Part shown: positions 11,680 through 26,600 of the stretch, piece by piece
Layout of the letters: each line of letters begins with the position of its first letter
How positions within the stretch are numbered: the stretch's first letter is position 1
Assembly: GCA_022457155.1 (NCBI GenBank)
Contig: JAJGOT010000596.1
Location: forward strand, 417,310-481,309
Reading direction: 5' to 3'
Length of the DNA: 64,000 bases
From: Cladopsammia gracilis
Lineage: Eukaryota; Cnidaria; Anthozoa; Scleractinia; Dendrophylliidae
Notes under the pieces: model-generated
The model's input: only the letters and a program-made list of their open reading frames with translations
Told to the model about the DNA's origin: nothing
Database searches by the model: none
Program-made: the position numbers and the translations under genes

Positions 11680-14600
11680 CTAAGGAAAAAAATATATGTG
11701 AAGAATCGCACACTCCAATTGTTAGAGTTATAATGCGGGGTTAAGCTGCAACAAGACCATTATACTGTTTTACGAAGCAACATGTTTCAAGCAAATTGCA
11801 AAAGCAAACTGACCCTCGTTCCAGTTCAACTAACGAAATATATTCATCCAGTATTGGCTGAGACGCCAAAAATATTTCTCGCCTTTCTTTTGGTTAGTAA
11901 GTTGATAACCTTGTGATAACCCAGATTCCAAGTCTAAAAAAATTTTAATCGATACCTCCACAATAATTTTCTTAAACGTTACTCACCATAGCACTAAACT
12001 CTATCAACTTACCGTTTCACCATCATATTTCTCTTACGCATGCACCGCCTAGAAAGAAGAAAGTGCAGAAAATTTATTGCTGGTCCTTGCTGCTTGTGAA
12101 AGGTAAGTCCGGGTATTTATTTTTTGGAAGCTGAATTCTTGAAAAAAATATCAAGGGGAGGAGTGACAATGTTAGAGACTGAACAATTTTTTTTTTTGCA
12201 AGATTGCTTGTCATCAGTTTTCAGTGCTGTACAGTTCATACACACAGCCTGGGTTATCTTCAAAACTATTAGTGGTTTGCGTTAGTCACTATACAATTTT
12301 TTTTTGTTATCTTGTTTAGAGACAAGTTTATTTACCTGCCCTCTCTCCATGTAACCAAAGCAATAATGATTGCAATAATCAAAACAAAGACGCACACGAT
12401 CACGATGACCTTGGTGTGATCTGTGAAGAACAAATAAAATGGGCAAATAGTGTTAATACAATAGACGATATTGTAAAATTAATGTAACGAATTGTGGCTG
12501 GCCTGACGTACGTCCCTGTAAGGGCCGATTTACACGGCACAACTTTGTCGAAGGCGACACGCTTAAAACATGCTTACGACATGCTTACAACACAAATTAC
12601 TCCATGCAAATCAGCTCAAGTCATGTCGTAAGCATGCTGTAAGCGTGTCGCATGCAACAAAGTTGTACCTCATCAGAGACCGTTTCCAAGTCCCGCTAAT
12701 TAACATCTAATGATGTTATGCAACTGGGAATTCTTATGCGATATAAGGCAAGATTGCTTCCGACGTTCGAGTTAACAATTCAGAAAGATCTCTGATGAGT
12801 ACCTTGACAGGGACGACACACCAGCCACGATTGTTTGCATTAAATAGTGTTAAGCAATAAAATAGTAATGCCTTAAGACAGCCTGTTCTGAAGCTAGAAC
12901 TACTACTTTACTAAAGAAAAACACAGTAAACTGGAAACACGTATAAGAAACAATACAACTGAAGCATAGACCTTCTTCGTCTAACTAAACGGTAATCCAC
13001 CCTGGTCTATATCATGACTTCATTATCCCTATCGTTTTATAAGATTGGATTGTTCTCATTAGCCAAGTAATTGAGTACGTCGCCAATGTGTTAAGTTGAA
13101 GGAGACAATGATCAATTATTGGACTAGGTTGAGCAAAAAAGTCGTGGCGAGAAGATCAATTATTTGCCGAAGCCGAAGGCTGGAGCAAATGATTGATCTG
13201 CAAGACAATGACAAATCACCGCGATATTTTGCGATAGCCGAGTTTAACAATGGGCCATTTTAGCCTCTATCAAAGCGAGGCTAGGTACGAAACCTTTCAT
13301 ATGCAAATATATGCATGTGAATGAAAACTCATTTTCATATGAAAGGTTTCGCATCTAGCCTCGCTTTGATAGAGAGGCTAAAGGCAACTCGGAAATGGCC
13401 TATTGTTTTATCATTCGGTCACCGAGTTTGTTTTTCGATTTAATATTTATTCATAACGATAAAACAGCAGAAATACCGAAACTGGAACAAATCTTCGCTG
13501 ACATGATGAACATCACATCGTTCTCATTATTTTGACCTTGTTATCAAGCTGTTTTTAACTGTTTAAAAATGTTGTTTGCCGTCTAAACCAATAACAAATC
13601 TTTACAAACCTTCTCGTGATATGACTGAAATGGTAGTCGGTGCTCTGAATTCACTTGCATTTCTACTTCCGGTTTCGATCTGCACAAAAATGACGCTAAA
13701 CAGTGGAGGGCTCCCACGATCCATTGCGCAAACTGTTACCTTATACAAACACCGCGCTGCCAACGACCTGGCAACTCTTAAGGTTCCTGTATTCTCGTCT
13801 ATTTTAAAAGTCCCGTATGGCTCGTTTTTACAGTGAAATGCTTCATTATGGTGTGACAAATTTGAACCAGTGATATCCAGCACAGCGTATGTAATTTGTC
13901 CTCCAAGCCCAGTATCCTTGTCAACAGCGGTTAGTGTTACAACTGTTGAGGTGATGGGAGCGTCTGCTGCAAGCTGTATTGATGACTGCAAGGAAGGAAA
14001 CAGATGCATTTATCTAAATAAATTGTGTCTTGAACATGATTTTCTAGAAGAGAGTGACTGATAACTGATACCCAAGAAATGGTCCTTACCTTAAATAAAA
14101 GTTTGGAAATGTAAATAACTGTGGTAATAGGTGATCAAATTTTGGTTGTGCTTTCGGCGAGTTCCACAAAAAGTTAAATTATGCTACAGTTATAACAGAA
14201 CTTAACTGTATAGGGAATAAAGACGTTAAATTACATTCTTCTTCCGATCGGACTTGCCTCAGTTATGTTTCGTTCATACGTCATCGGTGTAAACTCTGTT
14301 CGATTGCCGATTACGTCCTTGACATAAATATTAATCCATGTTTACCGGGACATGTTTTGTTTGCCCGCACCTGTTGCAGTAACGGAAAAAATCAGCACCA
14401 CATTTATCTTATAAAAAGGAGCGGACTTAAGCGTTATTTCTGCGGCCTTAGCGTTAAGAAAAATATCTCTCATGCGCAATCGTGTGTTGAGTCCCGATAC
14501 TTGCCACTATCTTCATCTGTAGCTCAGACCTGTAACACCGATTCGCCAATTAGGGTTAGACTACCGTTCGTTGCAATGTCGCTGTCGGTAGCACGTATGA

Positions 14601-17600
14601 TTGTTATGGTCGTCTGCATTGACGCATGCTCACTGGCCGTTACCTGGTATTCTGCGAGCTCAAAAACAGGGTTGTTGTCGTTGATGTCAATCAAAGTAAC
14701 AGTCACTTTAGTGTAGCCTTCGAGAGGTAACTTTCCGCCATCTTTAGCGACAACCGTGAACACGTAAACCTGCAGAGAAATAAGTAGAGTGTACCGAACG
14801 ATGTTTAATGTTGTCATCAGTGTTGTTTAACCCTTTCACTCTCAGAGTCAATAATGAAGACATGTAGTGTAGTTCTAACTTTTGAGTCTGTCAACGAAAT
14901 CCTATGGTGTGACCATTCAAATGAAACCTCTTCGGCAGTACTTTTGCATGGTACCATTTGCTTTTAAATATTTTACAAAATTAAATTTGGTATTTTTCTT
15001 GAATTTTGATGTTTGGCAATGTTTGGCACTCATGGGAATTAATTGGGTTAAAGAATTGGGTGACAAAGGAACGCATGCCACGCGGGGGAAGCCAAACTTT
15101 CCGAAACAGTACGAGGGTAAAGGGGTTAGCTTCTAAAATTGTGGTACCGCATCGGTGGGAGACTGAAAGACTTATATTTGGTATCAACCGAGTTGATTGG
15201 TCAGATTTCCGCATAACCCCATGCATTAATTATGTATGTTTTGGCCTTTGTTTCAGTTTTCAGAACAGTATGCATAACTAATGTTGGGGTTGTACGGGAA
15301 TCTTTCCAGTTGATTAAATAAGTGAGGTTGAAGAACTACTCTTTATCTTGACTATCACGCGGACGTAATCAATTATTTTTTCTGAAGTAACATTACATAG
15401 TCTGAAATGGGACAATATCTGTCGCTTACCAATCTTCATTATACGAGTGCATACCTGTTGTTCTTCTCTGTCGAGATCTTCTTTTGTGAATATTTCTCCA
15501 GTTGTACCATTCACGCTAAACTTTTTCTTGGCCTTTGATTCACTGTAACTAGCCATAACATAAGTCAGCTCTTGATTTATGTGAGAATCCTTGTCATTTG
15601 CATGAACTGTACATATGTAAGTCCCGGATGTAATGTTCTCAAAGACCGACACAGCATAACTCTCGAAATCAAACCAAGGCATATTGTCATTTTCATCGTA
15701 GACTTCGACATCGACTGTAGCAGACAGATGAGCTTTACAAGGAGGGGTTCCCTTGTCTGTCACGCTGATTATCAGGCGATAGTGTGATACATTCTCATGG
15801 TCAAGTTTACTGGCCAGGAAAAGAAAGCCCATCGATTCGTCTAAGAAGAAAGTAGAGTTTTCATTGCCGGATTCTATTTGGTAACGAAGAGCTGCATTGG
15901 TTGTACTGTCATTATCTGTGGCATAAAGTCGAAGAAGTTCCGTTCCAACAACCGTTGCTTCTGATATTGATATGTCATAATGTGCTGGATGAAACAGTGG
16001 CGAGTTGTCATTTTCATCAGAAATTGAAATAGCAACGGTGGTGAAATCCATTCGAGAATCTTCACTAATGTCCCGCACAGCAACTTGAAAGCGATAAAAC
16101 TTCCTTCTCTCGAAATCCAGGGATCTTTTAACATAAACAACACCAGAAGACGAGTTCACCTTAAAATCAATAACCAAATCTTCCTCTATCATTAAGAAGA
16201 CCATTTCGTTGTTAGCAGCTGATTGATCGGCGTCCATAGCACGCACGCGTAGAACAGACGCCCCTTGCGCCGTGCTCTCTGGTATGGTTTCCTCGTATAA
16301 TGAGACTTCAAACACTGGAGAATTGTCATTCAAATCGCGCACTAAAATAAACACATTTGCTGATGGCTCGGCATATAATTGTATTTCTCCTTTATCGTGA
16401 GCAGCTATCGTTATGTTGTGTGTTGAGTTCTTTTCACGGTCCAGATTCTTCTCAACTGTTATAACACCATTTCTGTCAACGGTGAACAAGCCACGAGGAT
16501 CTCCACTCACAATGAAATATATAATCTGACTGTTAGTTCCAGCATCTTGGTCAGTAGCGCTAAGCTTTAAGACTGAGGTTCCTCTCACCGCTGCCTCGGA
16601 TATTGTTACTTTGTACGTTAGTGGGTTGAAAACTGGTTTGTGCTCATTAACATCAAGTACTGTTATGATTACTTCGGTAAACGCTGTGAAGTCGGGATCG
16701 CGGGCGGCAATGAAGAGTGAGAGGCTGGCTTGAGATTCGCGATCCAGTGATTTCGTCAGGATTATTTCACCTATCAGGTAAATAAGAAATTAGACGGTGA
16801 GGGATAACTTAAAAAATACGCTAGACTTGCTATTATTATTAGTATCTATGATTATTCTTAGAGCATTGTTAATCTTTGTGCTTCACTAAATATCTCGCCC
16901 CACTTTATCAACCAAACAGGAAAAAAACTGAAACACCTGAAATACAGTGTGTAAATGATACACTGATGATAAAATTCATTGACGGATCCGCACTCTATCG
17001 TAAGTTTGGGTGGGGGTCGGGGGGGGGGGGGGGGGTAGTCCGTTACAGTTATCCACAAGCGAAGACCTTTTTCATGCCGCTCGGAGCCTGGGCACTGGAG
17101 CGTAAACGCCCGCCGTGTTGTTTTAATAACGCGCGTAACGTATTTTTAACGTTTACTTAGGGTTTGCTTGTGCCTTAGGGTATAAATGGCATCAACCAGT
17201 CAGAAATTTTGCATGAAAAGAAAACAGATACAGGAGCTCAAGGCTCCCAAGGGCACAAGCGAACGCTCATGTGCGTTTTTAAAGATGGCGGGCGTATACC
17301 TCCAGTGCTCAGGCCCCGCCCGGCATGAAAAAGGTCCATTTGCAGCCAAATCGACGGAATGTATCATTTACTTACCCGATATCTTGTTTAAACTGAATGT
17401 GTTCACCCCAGATCCTGCAAGTATCGAGTAGCTTACATTTGCATTGAAGCCCGTATCGTTATCATAAGCATCGACTACTGACACTACATGACCCAAAGTA
17501 GCATTCTCCCGGATGCTGACGTCATAGATATTCTTTCTGAATAGTGGAGGGTTGTCGTTAAGATCTACGACGACGATGTTAACAAAGGTCGTGGAGTTAA

Positions 17601-20600
17601 GCGCATGCTCATCTACGTTTGTAGCTGTAACTTGCAGGTGATATTCAGAGATGTCTTCTCTGTTTAAAGGCCGAGTGGTAAAAATTCCGAAATGATGTGA
17701 CGAGATGTTGGGTACAAGAACAAAGGCGTCGTTAATGTTTCCTGAAATCAAAGCAAATTACAAAGAGAGGTTAAGGATTCATCATTGTGGTGGTATCTAT
17801 TGTGGGATATCAAAGCAGGTAATTCAACAAAACTGAAATCATGTGATGTACGTCGTTGACTGGACTGCTTAATTTATGCATGTAGCCTGTGAGTTTATTA
17901 ACGAACAGTAACTGAAGAACCCAACCTGAAATAATCTCAATTATCACATCTGCACGAGTCTTCCCTTTACTCTCTGCCCTGACTGACACATTCAGGATCA
18001 GCTCTAACGCTGGGGCGTTCTCTTTTACAGACACCGTGTAGTGTAACGCCTCAAAGGCAGGCCGAGGATCTGAAATTGAATGCAATAGAACTAACCAAGG
18101 CAGTTCTTTCCCTTAGAAACTTTGGGGAGACTGAATACCAGCTTTAGGCAGTGAGATTTCTGGGATAGTTTTGGCAATATTGATTGGTTAATGGTTGCCT
18201 TTGGAAACCGTCAACCTTTCGTTACTAACGCTGGTGACACAAACGATCCCTGAAAGCCTAGTGTCGAAAGCTAGTGCGCAGTCTCGCTGCTAACAGGCTT
18301 TTACGATGATTGTTTCAAGTAGTAACCCCGTTGTAGCTATTACATGCCGAGAATAACCGTGCGATACACAAACATCCCTGTGGGAGATCCCTATGAGAGT
18401 TCAACTACAGCTGATCATGTCAGCTACTAGGTCTTGCGGTGGATAAGACTGGAGTAGAATGTTTCCATTTTTGTCTCAAGTTTGAAATCAAACTTCTTCA
18501 TACTATACTTCTCCATATCATGCATTTTTTTTAATTTTCCTGAAGAGAGTTTGCATTCTCTTCCATAGAGCCGCGATCCTTTTGTCTAGCACCCCGGATC
18601 CGTGGCGCTGGACGAACGGATCGCGGACCAATAGTAACTGATCACTGCAAGGATTATAGGGCCTTTCTTTCTTATAACCAGCGATGGTGAGCAGGTTTCC
18701 TCCACAATGCATAATGGACACTGCTTGTATACAGTTCGTATATAAAATGGCTTGGAAGAATTGCGTTTTAAACACGAGGGAAGAAAGGTAAAGACAACAT
18801 TTTAATACAAGCTGCCATGTTTTCATATATTTTTTTCTTGTGTTGTCATTAATGTTCTTTGATGTTATTATACCATACACCATGAATCATTAATCACATA
18901 AATGTTCCTTGATATACTTACCGTATATAATGAATCAATAATCACATATTTTATGTTAATTGATACACCTTCCGTACACGATGAATCATTAATCACATAA
19001 ATGTTCCTTGATATACTTACCGTGTATACTGAATTAATCATTAATCACATATTTTATGTTAATTGATACACCTTCCGTACACGGTGACTCATTAATCACA
19101 TAAATGTTCCTTGATATACGTACCGCGTATAATGAATCGTTAATCACATATTTTACGTTCCTTGATATGCTTTCCGTACACGATGAATCGTTAATAACAT
19201 AAATATTCTTTGATAAACTTATACCGTACACGATGAATCGTTAATCGCTTATTTTATGTTCCTTGATATAAAAACCTTCCGCACACGATGAATCATTAAT
19301 CACAAAAGTGTTCTTTCATGTACTTACCGTACACGATGAATTGTTAATCACATAAGTGTTCTATCGTGTACTTACCGTACACGATGAATTGTTAATAACA
19401 TAAGTGTTCTATCATGTACTTACTGACACGATGAAGTGTTGATCACATAAGTATTCTATCATGTACTTACCGTACACGATGAATCATTAATCACATACAT
19501 TTTCTTTGACGCACATATACCGTACGCGATGAATCATTAATCACATACATTTTCTTTGACGTACATATACCGTACGCGATGAATCATTAATCACATAGAT
19601 TGATCCTTGATATACTTACCATACACGATGAATCGCGCAATATTTGAACTCGCAGATACGAGCGATATCTCTGCGACGCATGCGTAATCACCGCTGTCCT
19701 GCACCCTTGCGTTGGTGATTGACAAGGAGTTGGTAGACACATTGGACAAAGCCTGTCAGACAGAAATGACAACAGGAGATATAGTGAGCTAGGGAGAGGA
19801 CACAGATCAATTTCATTCGCAGACCTCGTCAATGGCAGCCAAGCTATTAGTTTAGTAACAACTGAAGAAATCAAAGAACTAAAGAAAGAGGCGTGGTGCT
19901 ACGACTGAACCGACGACACGACAATATGAGTCCGCTTTACATTGGAAGTTTAATGTTGTGTAACGTGGTTTTCATTTGTCATATCTCTTTCATTATATCT
20001 CACCTCGTAGTTTTTTAACCAGCGGTATTGCGGTAGAGTCTCACCGACAGCTTCACATGCCCAAGTGACCGAACTGCCAACCCTTGTGCGGAGATACGCT
20101 GGTGATAGCCCCTGGACCAGCGTGGGGCCATTGTTGGAGCACAAGAATGGACCTCCGACAGAATCTAAAGTAAAGCAAGGTAGTTGCTTTTTTAGTATGA
20201 CAACTCAAAATCAAAGGCTCCGGCCTTGCGAGCCAAGTCGTGAATATGAAACAACCTTTGCCTTTGCACAAGGTGGATCCTCTTAGATTGTACATGTTAT
20301 GACTACTTCCCTTATGTTGCAGATCCACGTACCAATATCTGTTACCAAAGAAGGATCTCTAAAACCTTCGTGTGTAGCTAGTAAACACGAAGGAATGTGT
20401 TTACTAACGAAAATGAAAATTACGGGACAAACTTACCTCTTCCTTCATTATTAATGTCAGATATCCTTGCCAAACAATAATAACAAGTAAAAGAACCCCA
20501 ACGTTTTCCCAAACCGACGTTTCAGCTCATCGAGCATGAAACCTTAATGGCGGACTTGGTTTACTCCCATTTCAGACTCCATGTATGCTATTACCGAAGT

Positions 20601-23600
20601 GTAACATATCCATAATTTAATATAAATTTAATATAAAGTTTACGATGAGCGAGTGACTTTTCTCCAGTAATCGCAATAAGTCGTATTCACGACTTAAAAA
20701 AGCACAAGTCCATTAGTAACGGATTTCTGATGGAAGGCGAGAAGAAATCTACCCGTTGTGTATGTGTGGATGGGAAGCGTTAGGTCATGATTCATGATAT
20801 AGGAATTTCATGTTTGTCTATATTTCTTTTACTTTTTGGATTTAGTGCATGACCGATCTCACTCAACATCACTCGGAACAATTTTTTTAAATCTGGTTTT
20901 GAATTTACAGTAAACTAAAAAGCTTAGAGAAAAAGGAAATTACTTAAACCTGTTGTTGTTGTTGTTGTTGTTGATTCGTTTAGTTGTCTACCTTATTTAA
21001 TTGTCCTCAGTATTTCAATAAACCTACCGTGCATTACAATAGAGAATGTACTATCCCCGAGAACTTGAAATGGAGTATTTCTTAGTGAACGGATGGCCAC
21101 TGCAAGTGAATCCCACCTAAACAACTGCGCCACGGTCATTATATTCAGCGTGTCTACATTCAATGCGGAAACAGTCTTTTTCTCAAATAACCCACAGCTG
21201 GGCGACGGCCTCCCATTTAAGACAACTGACAGTTCAAAGTCACTGTGAAAGCAAAAAAATCTTTAATGGTTAGTCAAAAACAAATTATATATTTATTCTT
21301 TCACTTGATTCAGATCATTTTTTACCCCTCTTTAATATGATAAAACCATCTTGTGATAATAATAACCATTCATAGTTTCTACCGTGTTGTTGTTTCCTTC
21401 GACAAGAAACTTTCCTCCAGCTCCACCTAGAGTAGTACCTATAATTGGTACCAGTGACATAATGGAGGAGGTATCCGTACGATGGACTACAGCATCCCAT
21501 CCAGGGGGGTAGCAGAACTCTTAGTTGCTCCGTTTTTCAGAAACCGGGTTGAGCTCCGGACGTGTGGGCTTTCTGTGACTCGTATAGTCTTCTTGTAAAT
21601 CACATGGGTTTCCTGTGACTCAAGTCGGCTTCCTGCGACTCACGTAGGCGTCCTGTGATTCGTGTGGGTTTCCTGTGGCTCGTGTGCGACTTCGCCTACC
21701 TTTACCGCTTTCCCTTGTATACAGCTATTTCAATTAATGCTGTCGGATTAAAGCTCAAAGCCTACAAGCCAAGACCGCAAGGTAGTGTGGATAGTTGTTA
21801 ATAGCAGTTGTGGTGAATTTATGCATATAAATCCCATACTACCTTGCGGTCTTGGCTTTGAGCCTTTTTCATCCGACAACGTTAATTGAAATAGCTGTAT
21901 ACCTAATTCAATAAAGGTTGCTTTGATCATTGGTAATTGGGCATACGGAACACAATGCAAAGCTTTGCTTGAGTGATCGCCAAACAATAGCTTCCCAATG
22001 CCCAATTACCAATGACCAAAGCAACCTTTGTTGAATTAGGTGTATACTCGTCACAAACAACCGTCTTCTATAAGAAAAAACTCCTCACAAAGAATCAGTC
22101 TCTCATCAGTCTGACCAGTCGTTAAAATGACTAAGGTCTGGAATCGTATGGTTATAGTTTTTTTCCAGTTGCGACGCCACTTCTGTGGAGCAGTTTAACT
22201 CTAAACATATAGGAATCTACAAAGTTGAATAAGGACTACAATCTAACTTACATCTTTTCTGTCCTGCCTGCGTATTAATTAAGATTCACTTTTCTGGTAT
22301 GTTATTTTTTATTATACTTTTAGACCTACATCTATTAGGTTTAAAAAGTGCTTAGAAGTTCAATGCGTATATAACTTCAAAAGTCGTAATTGTAATTGTT
22401 ACTGTAACGTAAAGTAATGTTAAAGGACATTTTACTTGATTCGTTAAATGGCAGAAAGTCGTGGATATTGGATGTCGTTATCGTCAATTCCCAGTATAAC
22501 TGGCCGATCAGAAGTCTTTTTAAATTGAATGCACATATTTTGTGGTGATCAAGAAATGATAGCTGCAAATATTCTAGGTGCATAAAATGTTTTAACAAAT
22601 TAGCACTTACCATTCACTAATTCCAGCGCATTGCAAAATCAAATTCACTGTTACAATGTAAACACCTGTAATATCCACCACAAAAACAGTGTTACCAGAA
22701 AATCCAGTTATTGTCTTGAAATAGCCAGGATGGTCTGTTGTAGTCCAGTTTTTAACCTTGAACCAGTATGATGTTTGTCGGCCACCGACGGAAACGTTTG
22801 ACGATAAACGAGCAAGAAATCCTTGAACAGCAGCGGCTGGTAGGACTGGAGTCAAATATAAATTGGACTTACTAGATTGGCTTGATACTATCCAGCGGTC
22901 TTTATCATCTGAGTACGCGTACACTGACACATACGTCCCTGCCACCAATTCAACAGATGCAGCAAGATTTAAAGCGCAGACTTCACTTGTAATGCATGTT
23001 TTCTTTGCTACAAGTGCTGTAGCATTTCCGCTGTTAATCACAACACCAATTATAGCTAATCCGTTCGTTTCCAGGAGCTGAATGTTGACGGTGATATAGT
23101 AAATGCCACTCCGTGAGACACGAAAGCGATCCGTGGTCTGATGAATTGAGCCCACTTGATACTGCCCATTCACGCCAGTAGTTTTCCAACTGACAAGTTC
23201 TTTCCATCCTCTTGAGGTGAAAATGACATCACTGTATCGGTCCGCCATATTTCCCTCGGTTTTTTCCCTCTCAGAAATGTAACGCATGGTAAAATAGCTG
23301 TCAGGAGTTATTTTGAATGAAGAGAAGTTGTTCGCTCTCACCATTACACTAACTATCATCCCATGCATTAGTGCCATGCTACCGCTGGTTACAACAACCG
23401 CGTGAGAATTGCGTTTAACCAAATGGCTCGATTCTAGTCCATTGTTGATGGACTTATCGCCGTTAACGGATAGTTTTAAGGAGACAACCCCGGCATATGA
23501 GACATCTTCGAGCGACACGCTAGCTGAAGCTAAATAAATCCCTGGCAACGGTACAATAAAATCACCGCTTAGTGACTTAAAGCCATGACCATCAATGTGA

Positions 23601-26600
23601 AGTCCGCTCCCCCCAGATGTTTCCCATCCTGTTATTTTATCCCAGTTCGTTTGACCAGCTACTTGAAAAGCAGCGCTTATTCGGGAATAAAATCCGGGTT
23701 CTTCGATTGGGTAGATAAGCCTTGCAACGGAGAAACCGCTGCCCTCCCATACAGTGAACGCGTTAGCACTGCCAGACCTTACAGCCACATGGATTTTCCT
23801 GTTTCTTTTAAGAAATAGAGCACCAACGAACTGTAACGTTTGTCTGCCACTTGACTGTGGTTTCTGTTCAAGAGCTGAGAAGCCAGTTACAAGGTTTTCC
23901 AGGTCAGCACCACTGCTATCAGACACAAGAATACTCACTTCACATGACTCCGGGATACCCGATACAATGACATTGGCTGATATGAAATAAATTCCAGCGT
24001 GATTTATGTTTAAGTCTCCACTGAGTGCTTCATATTTAAAGCTTCCGTCCGTTTTAAGGAAAAGTCCATTTGTAAGATCAGATTGTGTTGCCCAGCCTTC
24101 AATCTTTGACCAGCTTCCCGAGCTTAAGCTCTTTATTCTTGTGTCACTTTTCCTGGACAGGAATCCCACATTTCCATAAGGTATATCTGAAGGACTCACT
24201 AAAAACATAGAAAGTCCACTACTGCCTTCTACTTTCCAATCAAAATCCATATTTGTGCGTGCTCGAACTAAAGCATAATCGCCACGCTTTAATCGTACCA
24301 TCCCGGACACTGTAATGGTCATGACGTCATTTCCTCTTGGCGGGTTTGTACCTTTGAGGTATCGAGTATTCTGCAGACCATTAGTAAGAGATGTCTGGCC
24401 ATTTACACCAATATACATTTCAATGTAAGAGTCAGGGCTGTCAACCTCAACATTTTTAGTGACAAGCATACATGCCACGAAGTATATACCGCTGATCGGG
24501 GCTGTGTAAATGCCATGGACACTGTCGAAACCACCGCCATTTTGAAACGTAGCTTTTACTTTGTTGCCGGGGTTTTCCCACTCATCGATTCCTACCCAAT
24601 TAGTTGTCCTTATGGCTGATTGGATGCCTTTCACTGCATGAAAGCCTGGGACTGCAAACGTTTTACCGATAAAAACAACAGAAAACCCGCTTCTTTCCAG
24701 AACTTCCCATGCATCATTGCTGTCGGATCGGACATAAACTGATATATTTTGTCCCTGCTGAAGGCTAAGCGAGCCTGCGATGTTAAGAGTCAAATTGTCT
24801 GGCGGGTAGGCGTGAGTTGCGTACAAACCGTTCCCCTCCATCCCCTCCCCTGCTTGTCCGTCAACGGCTATAATCGCTGAAACCAAACTACCTTTAGTAC
24901 AGATGAGGAGATTAGTAGAAACAAAATATACCCCAGGGGATGAGACAGTAAACCGGGAGCTGCTTGATTGGAAGTTTTTTCCAAACGAAAAAGCACCTTC
25001 TTCTCCCGCTTGTCTCCAGTTCTCAATTTCCTGCCATGTGTTACCCGTAAAGGCACCCTTGGCGCTGAGATAACTGTTTGCCGCTGGCCAATAATGTCGT
25101 GTCTTCATAACGGACAGTCCGCTGCCCTGCTCAATATACCACTTGTCGGGAAAACTTGTATGAACAAACACCGAGACATGCTGACCCTTGTTAAGCTCCA
25201 AGAGGCCTGAGACAGATAAGAAAAAGTGCCCAGATGATTCAGGATTGTAATTCGTCGCGAAGAGGCCTGCGTTCCCATTCAGCTGTGAAGTGCCACTGGA
25301 TTTCACCAACAAGTCATAACTTCCTCTACCGCCTCGAATCCGAAGAGATACCTACAAAGAGAAAACAAATGACTGAACCAGGAACCTTATTTGAACCTTT
25401 TGTTATCTCTAGCTGAAATGATTAGAAACAATTTGCTGACCGACTGAAAGGTTGGTTGACTTGGATATCTCCAATGCTTCATTTGAAAATTAAAAACCAG
25501 ATTCTAAAAACGCTACTTAACACATTTCATTTAGTTTTAAGTTCAACAACAACAAAACAACAAACAACAACAAAAATGTATTCTTAGTATAATAATGGAG
25601 AGTTGAATGATTTGTTTGCCCTGCAAATAGCTGGAAAGCTAATCGGGACGGGGCAAAACAAGTACATGAATAATACAGATATCTACAAAATCAAAAACCT
25701 TACACTATTGAAAAGCCTTGCAGATTGCACATAATAATGAATAAAAACACAGAAGTGATCTAATTGAGTTAAGACAAGGAGTTTCTGACTATAGTAGGTG
25801 TATCTATGTACTTACTTTATTAATAATCATGGAGATTTGAATATAGTCATCCTCCTTTTCTAAAATATTGAATAGCAATTTGCGGAGAGCTCTTTTGAAA
25901 GCATTCTTAGGAAGATCCCTTATATAGCGTGGTATCTTATTCCACAGCTTTACTCCGAGCCGAGAGAAAGAATTGTTTAGTATTTCTAGTCTGGAACATT
26001 TAACATAGAATTTTCCAGATGTAGACAATCGTGTATTGTATGAGTGAATATTAGACGTTTTCTGAAATAAGTTGAGCATGTTTGCTGGGGCTTTATCATA
26101 ATTGATATCATGCATTAAGGTTGATACGGACTCATAATAAAGAAAAGTTATTGGAAGCACGTTAGCTTCGAGAAATAAAGGAATTGCATGATCATGCCAG
26201 TCTGCAAAGTACAGTAATCTAAGAGCTCTTTTCTGAAGAATTAGAATTTTATTGAGATAGGTCTTGCATGCCTGACCCCAGGCAGCAAGACCATAGGTTA
26301 AATAAGGATGAATTAGTGACTTATAGATATTGAGTAGTATTGGTCGAGGTACAGAGTGGCGTAGCTTTGCAATTAGCCCAAAATTACTAATTTTTGTAAC
26401 AATAGAATCAATGTGGTATTTCCAGGAGAGATTCTGATCAATAAGAACGCGCAGGTATTTTATGTTAACTTTAGACTCGAGATGAACAAATTTGTTTTTT
26501 TCATTATCAAATATGCAAAGTTTTGGTTGGTAAGCAAGACGTTTTTGATAAGGACGGAAAATTACAAAGTTGGATTTATTATGATATTAAGAGTTAGTTT

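Noticed and set aside
18518..18883. 121-codon minus-strand frame as another receptor exon
   Set aside because: No Ig or cadherin motifs, contains many AT-rich codons, and splicing it in would break the phase between exons 5 and 6.
19034..19231. 65-codon protein with repeats
   Set aside because: It is a reading of the minisatellite on the minus strand; the repeat unit explains the periodic peptide.
22863..25416. Plus-strand frames opposite the C1q exon
   Set aside because: Antisense shadows of the long minus-strand coding exon.
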